Part shown: positions 1-7,708 of the stretch, in pieces
Numbering within the stretch: the first letter of the stretch is position 1
How the letters are laid out: each line of letters opens with the position of its first letter
Assembly: GCF_007997155.1 (NCBI RefSeq)
Contig: NZ_VORT01000011.1
Location: 29,350 to 93,349 of the forward strand
Length of the DNA: 64,000 bases
Origin: Aequorivita antarctica
Lineage (GTDB): Bacteria > Bacteroidota > Bacteroidia > Flavobacteriales > Flavobacteriaceae
Reading direction: 5' to 3'
Program-made: the position numbers and the translations under genes
The notes under the pieces: generated by a model
Databases searched by the model: none
The model's input: only the letters and a program-made list of their open reading frames with translations
What the model was told of the DNA's origin: nothing

Positions 1-2
1 GT

Positions 3-605
3 GTTACTGGGTTTATTTTGGGGCTCGTGTTTACGCTACAGTCGCGACCCACTTTAATGCAATTTGGCGCACAATCTTGGATGGCCTCTATGGTTAGTCT
101 TTCTATTGTTCGTGAAATTGGCCCTGTAGTCATTGCCCTTATCTGTGCTGGTCGAATTGGTTCAGGAATTGGTGCGGAGCTGGGTTCTATGCGGGTTACG
201 GAACAGATAGATGCCATGGAGGTTTCTGGCACCAATCCTTTTAAATATTTGGTGGTTACCCGAATTGTGGCTACTACCTTGATGTTGCCTTTGTTGATAA
301 TTATGGGTGACGCCATTGCTCTTTTAGGTTCAGCTTTGATAGAAAATTTAAAAGGCGATGTTTCCTTTTTGCTTTACTTCAACCAAGTTTTTGATGCCTT
401 AAAATTTAGCGATATAATTCCCGCAACAGTAAAATCGGTTTTCTTTGGATTTGCCATTGGTTTGGTGGGGTGTTACAAGGGCTATTATTGTTCTAAAGGA
501 ACTGTTGGCGTGGGAGAGGCATCAAATTCCGCTGTGGTCTATATCTCGATGCTTTTGTTTGTGATTGATTTTATTGCCGTTTTTGTAACCGATATATTTT
601 TTTAA
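3..605 (+). CDS. MlaE-family ABC transporter permease, 5' end missing
   Basis: Inner-membrane permease of an Mla-type phospholipid/organic-solvent ABC transporter. The reading frame is open to the left edge, so the true start lies outside the window; about 60 N-terminal residues of a usual 250-260 are absent. The visible part has the family's hydrophobic permease core, including a VREIGPVVIALICAGRIGSG-like stretch and the conserved E-L-G-S-M-x-V-T-E-Q-I-D-A-M-E segment that contacts the ATPase. Six bases separate it from the ATPase gene, and an MCE protein follows, so the three form one operon (permease, ATPase, substrate-binding MCE). Confident in the family; the transported lipid is not shown by the sequence. 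Confidence 0.93.
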   Translation, partial: VTGFILGLVFTLQSRPTLMQFGAQSWMASMVSLSIVREIGPVVIALICAGRIGSGIGAELGSMRVTEQIDAMEVSGTNPFKYLVVTRIVATTLMLPLLIIMGDAIALLGSALIENLKGDVSFLLYFNQVFDALKFSDIIPATVKSVFFGFAIGLVGCYKGYYCSKGTVGVGEASNSAVVYISMLLFVIDFIAVFVTDIFF

Positions 606-611
606 ATAGAA

Positions 612-1361
612 ATGAATTCTGAAAAAAATAAACCCGTACTAGAGTTGAAAAACTTACATAAAAGTTTTGGCGACAACCATGTGCTGAAAGGTTTCAATCT
701 AAAACTTTTTAAAGGTGAAAACTTGGTAGTGATGGGCAAATCGGGTTCAGGAAAATCGGTGATGGTAAAATGTTTAGTGGGTTTAATTCAGCCCGACAGC
801 GGTAGTATTACAATAAAGGATGAGGATATTATTAAAATAGGTCATAAGGAATTAGACATTCTTCGAACTGAAATTGGTTTTCTTTTTCAGGGCAGTGCTT
901 TATACGATTCTATGACCGTGCGTGAAAATTTGGAATTTCCACTGCGACGCCATAAAGATAAAATAGAAAATTTTCAAGGAACCGAAATTTTGGTAAAGGA
1001 AGCTTTGGAGAACGTAGGCTTAGCAGACGCAATTGATTTAATGCCAGCCGAGCTTTCTGGTGGAATGCAACGACGGGTAGCCTTGGCAAGGGCATTAATC
1101 TTGAAACCAAAAATCATTATGTATGACGAGCCAACAACGGGTTTAGATCCAATTACGGCGAAGGAAATTATCTTATTAATGCGAAATATTCAAAAAAAAT
1201 ATAATACATCCTCCCTAATCATTACCCACGATGTGGACTGTGCGAGAGTAATCTCAAATAGAATGATTTTGTTGGTGGATGGAATCAATTATGCCGAAGG
1301 AACTTTTGAGGAGCTTTCAAATTCGAAAGACCCGCAAGTACAGGCATTCTTTAAAAATTAA
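612..1361 (+). CDS. Mla-type ABC transporter ATP-binding protein
   Basis: Cytoplasmic ATPase that powers the MlaE-like permease encoded just upstream. Walker A GKSGSGKS lies at about residues 42-49, the signature LSGGMQRR at about 147-154 and Walker B IIMYDEPTTGLDP at about 165-177, followed by the H-loop in ITHDVD. At 249 residues it has the normal length of MlaF-type ATPases. Its stop codon TAA ends at 1361, and the next gene (MCE protein) begins at 1366, so translation is probably coupled. All catalytic motifs look intact. Confidence 0.95.
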   Translation: MNSEKNKPVLELKNLHKSFGDNHVLKGFNLKLFKGENLVVMGKSGSGKSVMVKCLVGLIQPDSGSITIKDEDIIKIGHKELDILRTEIGFLFQGSALYDSMTVRENLEFPLRRHKDKIENFQGTEILVKEALENVGLADAIDLMPAELSGGMQRRVALARALILKPKIIMYDEPTTGLDPITAKEIILLMRNIQKKYNTSSLIITHDVDCARVISNRMILLVDGINYAEGTFEELSNSKDPQVQAFFKN

Positions 1362-1365
1362 TGTT

Positions 1366-2352
1366 ATGGGAAAATCAACTTCACAAAAAATAAAGGTCGG
1401 TATTTTTGTAATAGTGGGAACAATTCTTCTTGTTGCTTCACTTTACTTTATTGGAAATAAACAGCATCTGTTCAGTAAGAATATTGAGATTTATGCCAGT
1501 TTCGAAAACGTGAACGGTTTAACCTTGGGCAACAACGTACGCTATTCCGGAATTAATATTGGTACCGTAAGTAAAATAGAGATGATTGGTGAAGGAAACA
1601 TTACCATTCAAATGTTGGTGGAAGATAAAACTTCAAAATTCATCAAAAAAGACGCCATTGCGTCCATTAGTTCAGATGGGCTGGTTGGAAGTATGGTGGT
1701 GAACATCATTCCGGGAAAAGTTGAAAATGCAAAACCCGTTATTTCGGGAGATACCATTCAATCTTACAGCAGAATTGGGGCCGACGATATGCTTTCTACC
1801 TTAAACACAACCAATGAGAATGCTGCTTTATTGACTGCAGATTTGTTAAAGATAACCGATAAAATTCTTGAAGGCAAAGGTACTTTGGGCGCATTGGTGA
1901 ATGATACATTATTGTCACAGAATATCCAACAGTTTGTGGTAGAACTCAAAAAAACAGCAACGGGTACTTCTGCAGCCATCTCTAATATCAACGCTATTAT
2001 TTCAAAAATAAATTATGACGAAAGTGCTGCGGCAGTACTTTTGAGCGATACAGTTTCTGCTAATCAAATTAAAAAAGTATTTGCCAATCTAGAAAAATCC
2101 AGCAATGACATAAACGAAGTAACTAAAAATTTAGAGGAATATATTCAGGAAATAAAATCAGGAAAAGGAACACTGAATTATGTTACACAGAATGAAGTTT
2201 TGGTGAAAAATATTGATTCTACAATGATTAATGTAAAAGAAGCTTCGGAAAAGCTAAACGAAAATATGGAAGCCTTAAAGCACAATTTTCTTTTCCGTGG
2301 ATATTTTAAAAAACTAGAGCGGCAGGAAAGAAGGGAAGCCAAGGAAAACTGA
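1366..2352 (+). CDS. MlaD/MCE-domain substrate-binding protein
   Basis: Membrane-anchored periplasmic lipid-binding component of the Mla-like transporter. One transmembrane helix at about residues 9-28 is followed by an MCE domain at about 37-115 (pattern E-N-V-N-G-L-x-x-G-x-x-V-R-x-S-G-I-x-I-G-T-V) and a long helical C-terminal region rich in Asn, Ser and Lys. I chose ATG 1366 because the open frame from 1279 would overlap the ATPase gene, while MGKSTSQKIKVGIF gives a normal N-terminus directly before the helix. Length 328 residues. It closes the three-gene operon. Confidence 0.93.
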   Translation: MGKSTSQKIKVGIFVIVGTILLVASLYFIGNKQHLFSKNIEIYASFENVNGLTLGNNVRYSGINIGTVSKIEMIGEGNITIQMLVEDKTSKFIKKDAIASISSDGLVGSMVVNIIPGKVENAKPVISGDTIQSYSRIGADDMLSTLNTTNENAALLTADLLKITDKILEGKGTLGALVNDTLLSQNIQQFVVELKKTATGTSAAISNINAIISKINYDESAAAVLLSDTVSANQIKKVFANLEKSSNDINEVTKNLEEYIQEIKSGKGTLNYVTQNEVLVKNIDSTMINVKEASEKLNENMEALKHNFLFRGYFKKLERQERREAKEN

Positions 2353-2400
2353 TTTTATTTCGGTATTTTCGTTCTTTCAAAAACTAATTAATATTGTTGT

Positions 2401-3033
2401 ATGCTCAATAGTTTGAAAGAAAATTTTGCCCATATCTTTGAAGAAGCATTGATCGATGAAATTTTGGAAGTAGGAACGCTGAAGGAGATAAAGGAAGGTG
2501 AAAAACTTATTGAGATTGGCGATTATGTACGTTCTATGCCATTGCTTATTTCAGGGGCAATAAAGATTTTGAGGGAAGATGATAACGGCGACGAGCTATT
2601 GCTCTATTTTTTGGAACGTGGCGACACTTGTGCAATGACATTAACTTGCTGTTTGGGACAGACCAGAAGTGAAATTCGAGCTATCGCAGAGCTTGATACC
2701 ACTATAATTATGATCCCCATTCAAAAAATGGAAGAATGGACGGGCAAATATAAAAGCTGGCGCAATTTTGTGTTTCAAAGTTACCACGCCCGCTTAACTG
2801 AAATGCTCGAAACCATTGATAGCATTGCATTTTATAATATGGATGAGCGCTTGGTAAAATACCTTCAGAATAAACAAAAGATCACTAATGATTCCATTAT
2901 TAATTCTACACATCAGGAAATAGCTTATGAACTGCACACTTCGCGAGTGGTGGTTTCGCGTTTGCTGAAAAAATTGGAATCCCTTGGGAAGATTGAACTT
3001 TATAGAAATAGCATCAAGATCATTTCGCTTTAA
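2401..3033 (+). CDS. Crp/Fnr-family transcription regulator
   Basis: DNA-binding regulator of 210 residues with an N-terminal cyclic-nucleotide-binding-like beta-barrel (about 1-120) and a C-terminal winged helix-turn-helix (about 140-207). No Cys cluster like that of E. coli FNR is visible; there are cysteines in the TCAMTLTCCLG stretch near residue 80. The recognition helix reads TSRVVVSRLLKKL and aligns without gaps to FNR TVETISRLL: the Arg and Ser are kept but FNR Glu209 is replaced by Val. The dyad GTAAC-N4-GTTAC lies 37 bases after its stop codon, before the peroxiredoxin operon, and two more copies occur in the window. I infer that this protein reads that dyad; the effector is unknown. 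Confidence 0.93.
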   Translation: MLNSLKENFAHIFEEALIDEILEVGTLKEIKEGEKLIEIGDYVRSMPLLISGAIKILREDDNGDELLLYFLERGDTCAMTLTCCLGQTRSEIRAIAELDTTIIMIPIQKMEEWTGKYKSWRNFVFQSYHARLTEMLETIDSIAFYNMDERLVKYLQNKQKITNDSIINSTHQEIAYELHTSRVVVSRLLKKLESLGKIELYRNSIKIISL

Positions 3034-3069
3034 TTTTTGGGTTAAACTTTCTATAATTTTGGTTTAATT

Positions 3070-3113
3070 GTAACTTTTGTTACTGCCAAAAAAATCTTCT
3101 TAGAGTATCTTTA
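3070..3113 (+). promoter_or_regulatory. GTAAC-N4-GTTAC dyad and -7 element for peroxiredoxin operon
   Basis: The perfect dyad GTAACTTTTGTTAC lies at 3070-3083. A -7 element TATCTTTA (one mismatch to TAnnTTTG) lies at 3106-3113 and starts 29.5 bases from the dyad centre. This geometry would put the dyad near -41.5 and the transcript start near 3118, 22 bases before the ATG. The same dyad and the same spacing occur at 7576 and 17357. Confidence 0.7.
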
Positions 3114-3139
3114 TACTTTAAATATTAAAGAAAATTTAT

Positions 3140-3799
3140 ATGGAAAATTCAGAATTAAAAGAAGTTACTGCAATGCCTAGAATTGGCGATATAGCACCAG
3201 ATTTTACAGCAAAAACTACAAAGGGCGATATTAAACTTTCAGAGTTTGCGAAAGATAAATGGATCGTTATGTTTTCTCATCCCGCCGATTTTACTCCCGT
3301 TTGTACTACGGAGATGAGCGGTTTTGCAATCCGCAAGCCAGAGTTTGATGCCCTAAATACAGAACTTTTAGGATTGAGTATAGATAGTATTCACGCGCAT
3401 TTAGGCTGGGTGAATAACGTTCGCGAAAAAACGGGAGTTTATTTTGACTTCCCCATAATCGCGGATATAGATATGAAAGTGTCCAAACTTTATGGAATGT
3501 TACAACCCAATGAAAGTGAAACCGCTGCGGTGCGTGCTGTTTTCTTTATAGATCCCGCAAAGAAAATCAGGCTGATAATGTATTATCCTTTGAATGTGGG
3601 TAGAAATATGGATGAAATTTTGAGAGCTCTCGATGCTTTACAAACATCAGATAAGTTTGGCGTAGCTATGCCCTTGGATTGGAAGAAAGGTGATAAAGTG
3701 ATCATTCCTCCACCAAAAACATTGGCTGAAATGGAAGTGCGCTTAAATGATGATTCTATAGAGAAAGTTGATTTTTATTTGGCGAAAAAATCGCTTTAA
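3140..3799 (+). CDS. 1-Cys peroxiredoxin (Prx6 type)
   Basis: Thiol peroxidase that reduces H2O2 and organic or lipid hydroperoxides. The active-site motif HPADFTPVCTTEM near residues 47-59 carries the peroxidatic Cys, and it is the only Cys in the protein, so no resolving Cys exists: this is the 1-Cys Prx6 class, also supported by the 219-residue length and the C-terminal dimer domain. It is first in a likely operon with the cytochrome c/DUF3365 gene (19 bases downstream) and a TPMT-like methyltransferase. A Crp/Fnr-type dyad with a class II-spaced promoter lies just upstream, right behind the regulator gene. Confidence 0.95.
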   Translation: MENSELKEVTAMPRIGDIAPDFTAKTTKGDIKLSEFAKDKWIVMFSHPADFTPVCTTEMSGFAIRKPEFDALNTELLGLSIDSIHAHLGWVNNVREKTGVYFDFPIIADIDMKVSKLYGMLQPNESETAAVRAVFFIDPAKKIRLIMYYPLNVGRNMDEILRALDALQTSDKFGVAMPLDWKKGDKVIIPPPKTLAEMEVRLNDDSIEKVDFYLAKKSL

Positions 3800-3818
3800 A
3801 TTTTAAAAAAGAATACTG

Positions 3819-4841
3819 ATGAAATTATTTGCAATAGCTGTATTGGGAAGCATTTTATTTGCTTGCAACACAAATCCCAAAGATTCTTATTCCAGTATTC
3901 AAGATGTTTCTGGGGACATGGCTATGGCCACTCCCCAAGAGCATCCGGGAAAGAAACTAATGGAAAATAATTGTTACGCTTGTCACAATCCAAAAGCTTC
4001 AGAAGAAAATATGATTGCCCCACCATTTGTAGCTGTAAAGATGCATTATATTTCTGGGGACACTTCTAAGGAAGATTTTATAAAAGAGATGATAGAGTGG
4101 TCCAAACAACCTTCCGAAGAAAAATCTAAAATGCCAGGGGCGATTAATAAATTTGGATTGATGCCCTACCAATTTTTTCCAGAGGAGACCATTAGTCAAA
4201 TAGCAGACTATATGTTCGACAACGAAATTGAAGAACCAGTTTGGTTTGGAGATCATTATAACAAAATGCAGGGCGACCGCCCCATGATGAAGGGGAAAAT
4301 GGGTCGTGGAAAAGGCATGGGTATGAATAAAAACCAAGCTAACACAAATAAACAACTTTCTGTTGAAGAACGCGGGATGGAAATGGCGCTGACTACCAAG
4401 GCTGAACTTGGTAAAAACCTTATAGGGCAAATCCAAAAAAACGGAGTAATAGCTGCACTTGACTTTTGTAATGTGCAAGCCTTGCCTATAACTGATAGTA
4501 TGGCTACCGTTTATAAAGCACACATTAAACGGGTTACTGACAAACCTAGGAACCCAAAAAATAAGGCTAATGCTGCGGAATTGCAATATCTAGAAAATTT
4601 CAAAAAGCAGGTTGCTACGGGTGTTGAGGTGAAGCCTATTACGGTACAAATGGGAAATAAAACTGAATTTTATTATCCAATCGTTACCAACTCCATGTGT
4701 TTAAAATGTCACGGAAACTCAGAAAAGGAATTAGAAATACCTACCTTGAATAAAATAAAGGAGCTTTACCCAACCGACATGGCTACTGGCTATAACGAAA
4801 ATGAGGTTCGCGGAATTTGGAGTATAGGCTTTGAAAATTAA
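3819..4841 (+). CDS. di-haem c-type cytochrome / DUF3365 lipoprotein
   Basis: Secreted lipoprotein of 340 residues with lipobox LFAC at residue 16. Two CXXCH haem sites are present: CYACH at residues 52-56 inside an N-terminal cytochrome-c-like domain, and CLKCH at about 294-298 inside a C-terminal DUF3365 (Tll0287-like) haem domain. The middle has a Met/Gly/Lys-rich linker (about 150-170). DUF3365 proteins bind haem c and are proposed redox or sensory proteins. It lies between the peroxiredoxin gene and a methyltransferase gene, 3 bases before the latter, suggesting co-transcription. A role in periplasmic peroxide or sulfur electron transfer is only inference. Confidence 0.88.
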   Translation: MKLFAIAVLGSILFACNTNPKDSYSSIQDVSGDMAMATPQEHPGKKLMENNCYACHNPKASEENMIAPPFVAVKMHYISGDTSKEDFIKEMIEWSKQPSEEKSKMPGAINKFGLMPYQFFPEETISQIADYMFDNEIEEPVWFGDHYNKMQGDRPMMKGKMGRGKGMGMNKNQANTNKQLSVEERGMEMALTTKAELGKNLIGQIQKNGVIAALDFCNVQALPITDSMATVYKAHIKRVTDKPRNPKNKANAAELQYLENFKKQVATGVEVKPITVQMGNKTEFYYPIVTNSMCLKCHGNSEKELEIPTLNKIKELYPTDMATGYNENEVRGIWSIGFEN

Positions 4842-4844
4842 CCT

Positions 4845-5426
4845 ATGAATATTTACGAAACTTTTTGGAATCACAAATACATTAGTGGCGAAACGGGTTG
4901 GGATATTGGCTATGTTTCGACGCCAATAAAAGAGTATATTGATCAACTTTCAGATAAAAATTTGAAAATATTAATTCCTGGGGGAGGTAACTCATATGAA
5001 GCGGAATATCTTTTTAAAAATGGATTTGCCAATGTTTTTGTGGTTGATATTTCCTCCCTTCCATTAAAGAATCTAGCTGAACGAGTACCGTCGTTTCCAA
5101 AGGAAAATCTAATGCATTCAGACTTTTTTGAATTAAAAGAAACGTATGATCTTATTTTAGAACAGACCTTCTTTTGCGCTCTTGATCCAACGCTTCGCGA
5201 GGATTATGTAAATAAAATGCACGAACTACTTAAACCTAATGGCAAGCTCTTAGGTCTACTTTTTAATATTCCATTAAATAATGACAAACCACCTTTTGGT
5301 GGAAATAAGGAAGAGTATATTTCACTTTTTGAAGATAAATTCAAAGTTGAGAAAATGGAAACGGCCTACAATTCAATTCCACAAAGGGAAGGAAACGAGC
5401 TATTCTTCAAGGTTAGAAAAAAATAG
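4845..5426 (+). CDS. TPMT-family SAM-dependent methyltransferase
   Basis: Cytosolic methyltransferase of 193 residues resembling thiopurine S-methyltransferase proteins. The N-terminus has the family hallmark F-W-x-x-K-Y-x-x-x-E-T-G-W-D-I-G (residues 6-21), followed by the SAM-binding ILIPGGGNSYEAEYL loop and VDIS acidic residue, then LEQTFFCALDP. In bacteria, relatives methylate thiols, selenium or tellurium compounds. Last gene of the peroxiredoxin operon, 3 bases after the cytochrome gene. A role in thiol or sulfide methylation fits the sulfur-linked neighbours but is inferred. Confidence 0.9.
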   Translation: MNIYETFWNHKYISGETGWDIGYVSTPIKEYIDQLSDKNLKILIPGGGNSYEAEYLFKNGFANVFVVDISSLPLKNLAERVPSFPKENLMHSDFFELKETYDLILEQTFFCALDPTLREDYVNKMHELLKPNGKLLGLLFNIPLNNDKPPFGGNKEEYISLFEDKFKVEKMETAYNSIPQREGNELFFKVRKK

Positions 5427-5462
5427 TTTAAATTTTTGTTATAATACTGCTCTTCATTTTAG

Positions 5463-5480
5463 AGTCTTAAAAGACTTTTA
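5463..5480 (+). terminator. possible weak terminator
   Basis: AGTCT at 5463-5467 and AGACT at 5472-5476 can pair around a 4-base loop and are followed by TTTT. The stem is only 5 bp and AT-rich, so termination here is uncertain. Confidence 0.3.
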
Positions 5481-5503
5481 TAAATTGATAAAAAAATATA
5501 GAT

Positions 5504-6844
5504 ATGAAAATCAAACAGTTTGAATATAAGCCACTTTCGCATTTTTCATACGCCATTATCAGTGATGGAAAAATGGCTTTGGTGGATCCAGAAAGAAACC
5601 CAATTCAGTATTATAAGTATGCTGAAGAGAATGACGCAGAGATTGTTGCTGTTTTTGAAACCCACCCACATGCCGATTTTGTGAGCTCACACTTACAAAT
5701 TCATGAAGAAACGGGAGCAACACTTTATTGTAGTAAAAAAACGGGAGCTGATTATCCACATTCTCCTTTTGACGATGACGATAAGGTAATAATGGGCAAT
5801 ACTATTTTTAGAGCTATAAATACCCCAGGGCACTCTCCAGATAGTATAACGATTCTAGCTAATGAGGAAAATAAGACCGCACTTTTTACAGGTGACACTT
5901 TATTTGTCGGCGATGTAGGACGACCAGATTTGCGTGAAAATGTAGGTCATATGAAGGCGAAACGAGAGGAATTAGCCAAGATGATGTATAATACTATTCA
6001 AACGAGGTTCTCTGATCTACCAGATAATGCATATGTATATCCTGCACATGGAGCGGGATCGCTTTGTGGAAAAGGAATGAGCGATGATGCTTCTTCAAGT
6101 ACACTTGGCAATGAACGTGTTGGAAACTGGGCTTTTAAAAAACAAACTGAAGAGCAGTTTGTAAATTACCTGCTGGATTCACAGCCATTTATTCCGCATT
6201 ATTTTGGATATAATGTTGCTGTTAATAAAAAGGGAGCTAGGAATTTACGCGCTTCCTTGGGTAAAATTCCTTTTAGATCAAACGTAAATAGTTTTAATAA
6301 AGAAGCCTTAGTAGTAGATATTAGGGAGGCAGCTGATTTCAAAAAGAAACATCTTCTTGGAAGCATAAATATAATGGCTATTTCCGAAACTTCTAAATTT
6401 GAGACTTGGCTAGGTTCCATTGTCCGTCCTGAAGAAGAATTTCACTTGGTGGTAGATTCCGCTGCGAACATAGAAAATATTCTTAACCGAACAGCTAAAA
6501 TTGGTTACGAGGCAAACGTTAAAACCATTTTAACTTTAGGCGATGAGGTTTCTGAAAAATCGACTGGATTTAATCTGGAACACTTTAAAAACAATATTAA
6601 TGATTATACTATTGTTGATATTCGAAATGAAAGCGAAGTTTCTGAGGGTAAATTTTTTGAAAACAACATAGTCATTCCTTTATACCAATTACGGGAGAAA
6701 GCAGATCAAGTACCAACAGACAAACCCATTGTGGTGCATTGTGCTGGCGGTTATCGCAGTGCGGCTGGGGCAAGTATTCTTCAGAAAGAACTACAAATCA
6801 AAAACGTTTTTGACCTGAGTGATGATGTAGAACATTTTAAATAA
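5504..6844 (+). CDS. MBL-fold hydrolase with two rhodanese domains (persulfide dioxygenase-like)
   Basis: A 446-residue fusion. The N-terminal metallo-beta-lactamase domain (about 1-240) has the metal motif THPHADFVSSH with His54, His56, Asp58 and His63, and the downstream H-S-P-D-S and GDTLFVGDVGRPDL motifs typical of persulfide dioxygenases/ETHE1-like enzymes. Two rhodanese domains follow; the first (about 255-350) has no Cys at the active loop and is probably structural, while the second carries VVHCAGGYRS with catalytic Cys413. Such fusions oxidise glutathione persulfide to sulfite or move sulfane sulfur. The sulfide:quinone reductase-like gene about 0.9 kb downstream supports a sulfide oxidation role. 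It abuts the convergent upp gene with no gap. Confidence 0.93.
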   Translation: MKIKQFEYKPLSHFSYAIISDGKMALVDPERNPIQYYKYAEENDAEIVAVFETHPHADFVSSHLQIHEETGATLYCSKKTGADYPHSPFDDDDKVIMGNTIFRAINTPGHSPDSITILANEENKTALFTGDTLFVGDVGRPDLRENVGHMKAKREELAKMMYNTIQTRFSDLPDNAYVYPAHGAGSLCGKGMSDDASSSTLGNERVGNWAFKKQTEEQFVNYLLDSQPFIPHYFGYNVAVNKKGARNLRASLGKIPFRSNVNSFNKEALVVDIREAADFKKKHLLGSINIMAISETSKFETWLGSIVRPEEEFHLVVDSAANIENILNRTAKIGYEANVKTILTLGDEVSEKSTGFNLEHFKNNINDYTIVDIRNESEVSEGKFFENNIVIPLYQLREKADQVPTDKPIVVHCAGGYRSAAGASILQKELQIKNVFDLSDDVEHFK

Positions 6845-7498
6845 TTACAGTTTTTGACCAAAGGAAAGATCTCCGGCATCACCTAATCCGGGTATAATAT
6901 AGCCACTGCTATTTAGTTCGTCATCCACCGCTGCAATCCAAAGATGGGTGTTTTCCGGAAAAATCTTTTCTATGTATTCAATTCCGGGTTTGGCTCCAAT
7001 AATTGAAATGATATTAATCTGTTTTGGAGTACCGTGACTATTAAAGGCTTTTAGTACATTTTCAAGTGTTCTTCCTGTTGCCAGCATTGGATCGGTTAAA
7101 ACTAAGATTTTGCCTTCAATGGATGGGGATGCCAAATAATTTACAATTACTTCAAAATCGTCACCGCCATCAGGATGATGTCTATAGGCTGAAATAAAAG
7201 CATTTTCGGCAGTATCAAAAAAATTCAGAATACCATTGTGTAGCGGTAATGCAGCTCTTAAAATGGAACAAACAACCAAATCATTTTCCGGAATAAGCAT
7301 TTCTTTATTTCCCAAGGGGGTAGGTACGACAACAGTTTTAAAATTTAAAGTTTTACTCATTTCAAAACTTAGAATTTCCCCAATCCGCTCTACATTTTTT
7401 CGGAAGCGCATAGAATCTTTTTGAATTGAAACATCGCGCATTTCTAAAATGAATTGGTTGAGTACAGAATTTTCTTTACTGAAGTCGTGAAGAATCAT
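6845..7498 (-). CDS. upp: uracil phosphoribosyltransferase
   Basis: Pyrimidine salvage enzyme converting uracil and PRPP to UMP. The PRPP-binding signature ILVLTDPMLATGRTL is present near residues 126-140, and the C-terminal G-Y-I-I-P-G-L-G-D-A-G-D uracil-binding loop is intact. Length 217 matches the family. Its stop directly touches the stop of the convergent MBL-rhodanese gene. It faces the SQR-like gene across a 210-base intergenic region that holds two Crp/Fnr-type sites oriented toward SQR. Confidence 0.96.
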   Translation of the reverse strand: MILHDFSKENSVLNQFILEMRDVSIQKDSMRFRKNVERIGEILSFEMSKTLNFKTVVVPTPLGNKEMLIPENDLVVCSILRAALPLHNGILNFFDTAENAFISAYRHHPDGGDDFEVIVNYLASPSIEGKILVLTDPMLATGRTLENVLKAFNSHGTPKQINIISIIGAKPGIEYIEKIFPENTHLWIAAVDDELNSSGYIIPGLGDAGDLSFGQKL

Positions 7499-7575
7499 GG
7501 TTTTGGAGAATTGTCACGAAGTTATAATTTCTTAATGACGAAAGCTAAAATTGATCACCTCTTTTTTTCTTGTGT

Positions 7576-7619
7576 GTAACAAAAGTTACTGGACTTCACA
7601 ATAAAAAATTAGATTTTTG
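7576..7619 (+). promoter_or_regulatory. GTAAC-N4-GTTAC dyad and -7 element, distal SQR promoter
   Basis: The perfect dyad GTAACAAAAGTTAC lies at 7576-7589. GATTTTTG (one mismatch to TAnnTTTG) lies at 7612-7619, again starting 29.5 bases from the dyad centre. It would start a transcript near 7624, 85 bases before the SQR-like gene and upstream of a second, different site at 7646. Confidence 0.6.
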
Positions 7620-7645
7620 ACAGGTCTAATAATCTCACAGCTATA

Positions 7646-7688
7646 TGATTAATATCATTTTAGAGCTCATTTATCTGAAGTAATTTAG
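7646..7688 (+). promoter_or_regulatory. TGAT-N4-ATCA dyad and -7 element, proximal SQR promoter
   Basis: The dyad TGATTAATATCA lies at 7646-7657, within the longer palindrome ATATGATTAATATCAT. TAATTTAG (one mismatch to TAnnTTTG) lies at 7681-7688, starting 29.5 bases from the centre. The predicted transcript start near 7693 leaves a 16-base leader before ATG 7709. This belongs to the second site class, so the gene appears to have two tandem, differently controlled promoters. Confidence 0.65.
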
Positions 7689-7708
7689 ACATTTAAAACC
7701 TTTAAGAA

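Noticed and set aside
3999..4586. 195-codon minus-strand ORF inside the cytochrome c/DUF3365 gene
   Set aside because: Antisense to a gene with two intact haem motifs; Phe/His-rich composition reflects the reverse complement of Lys/Met codons.
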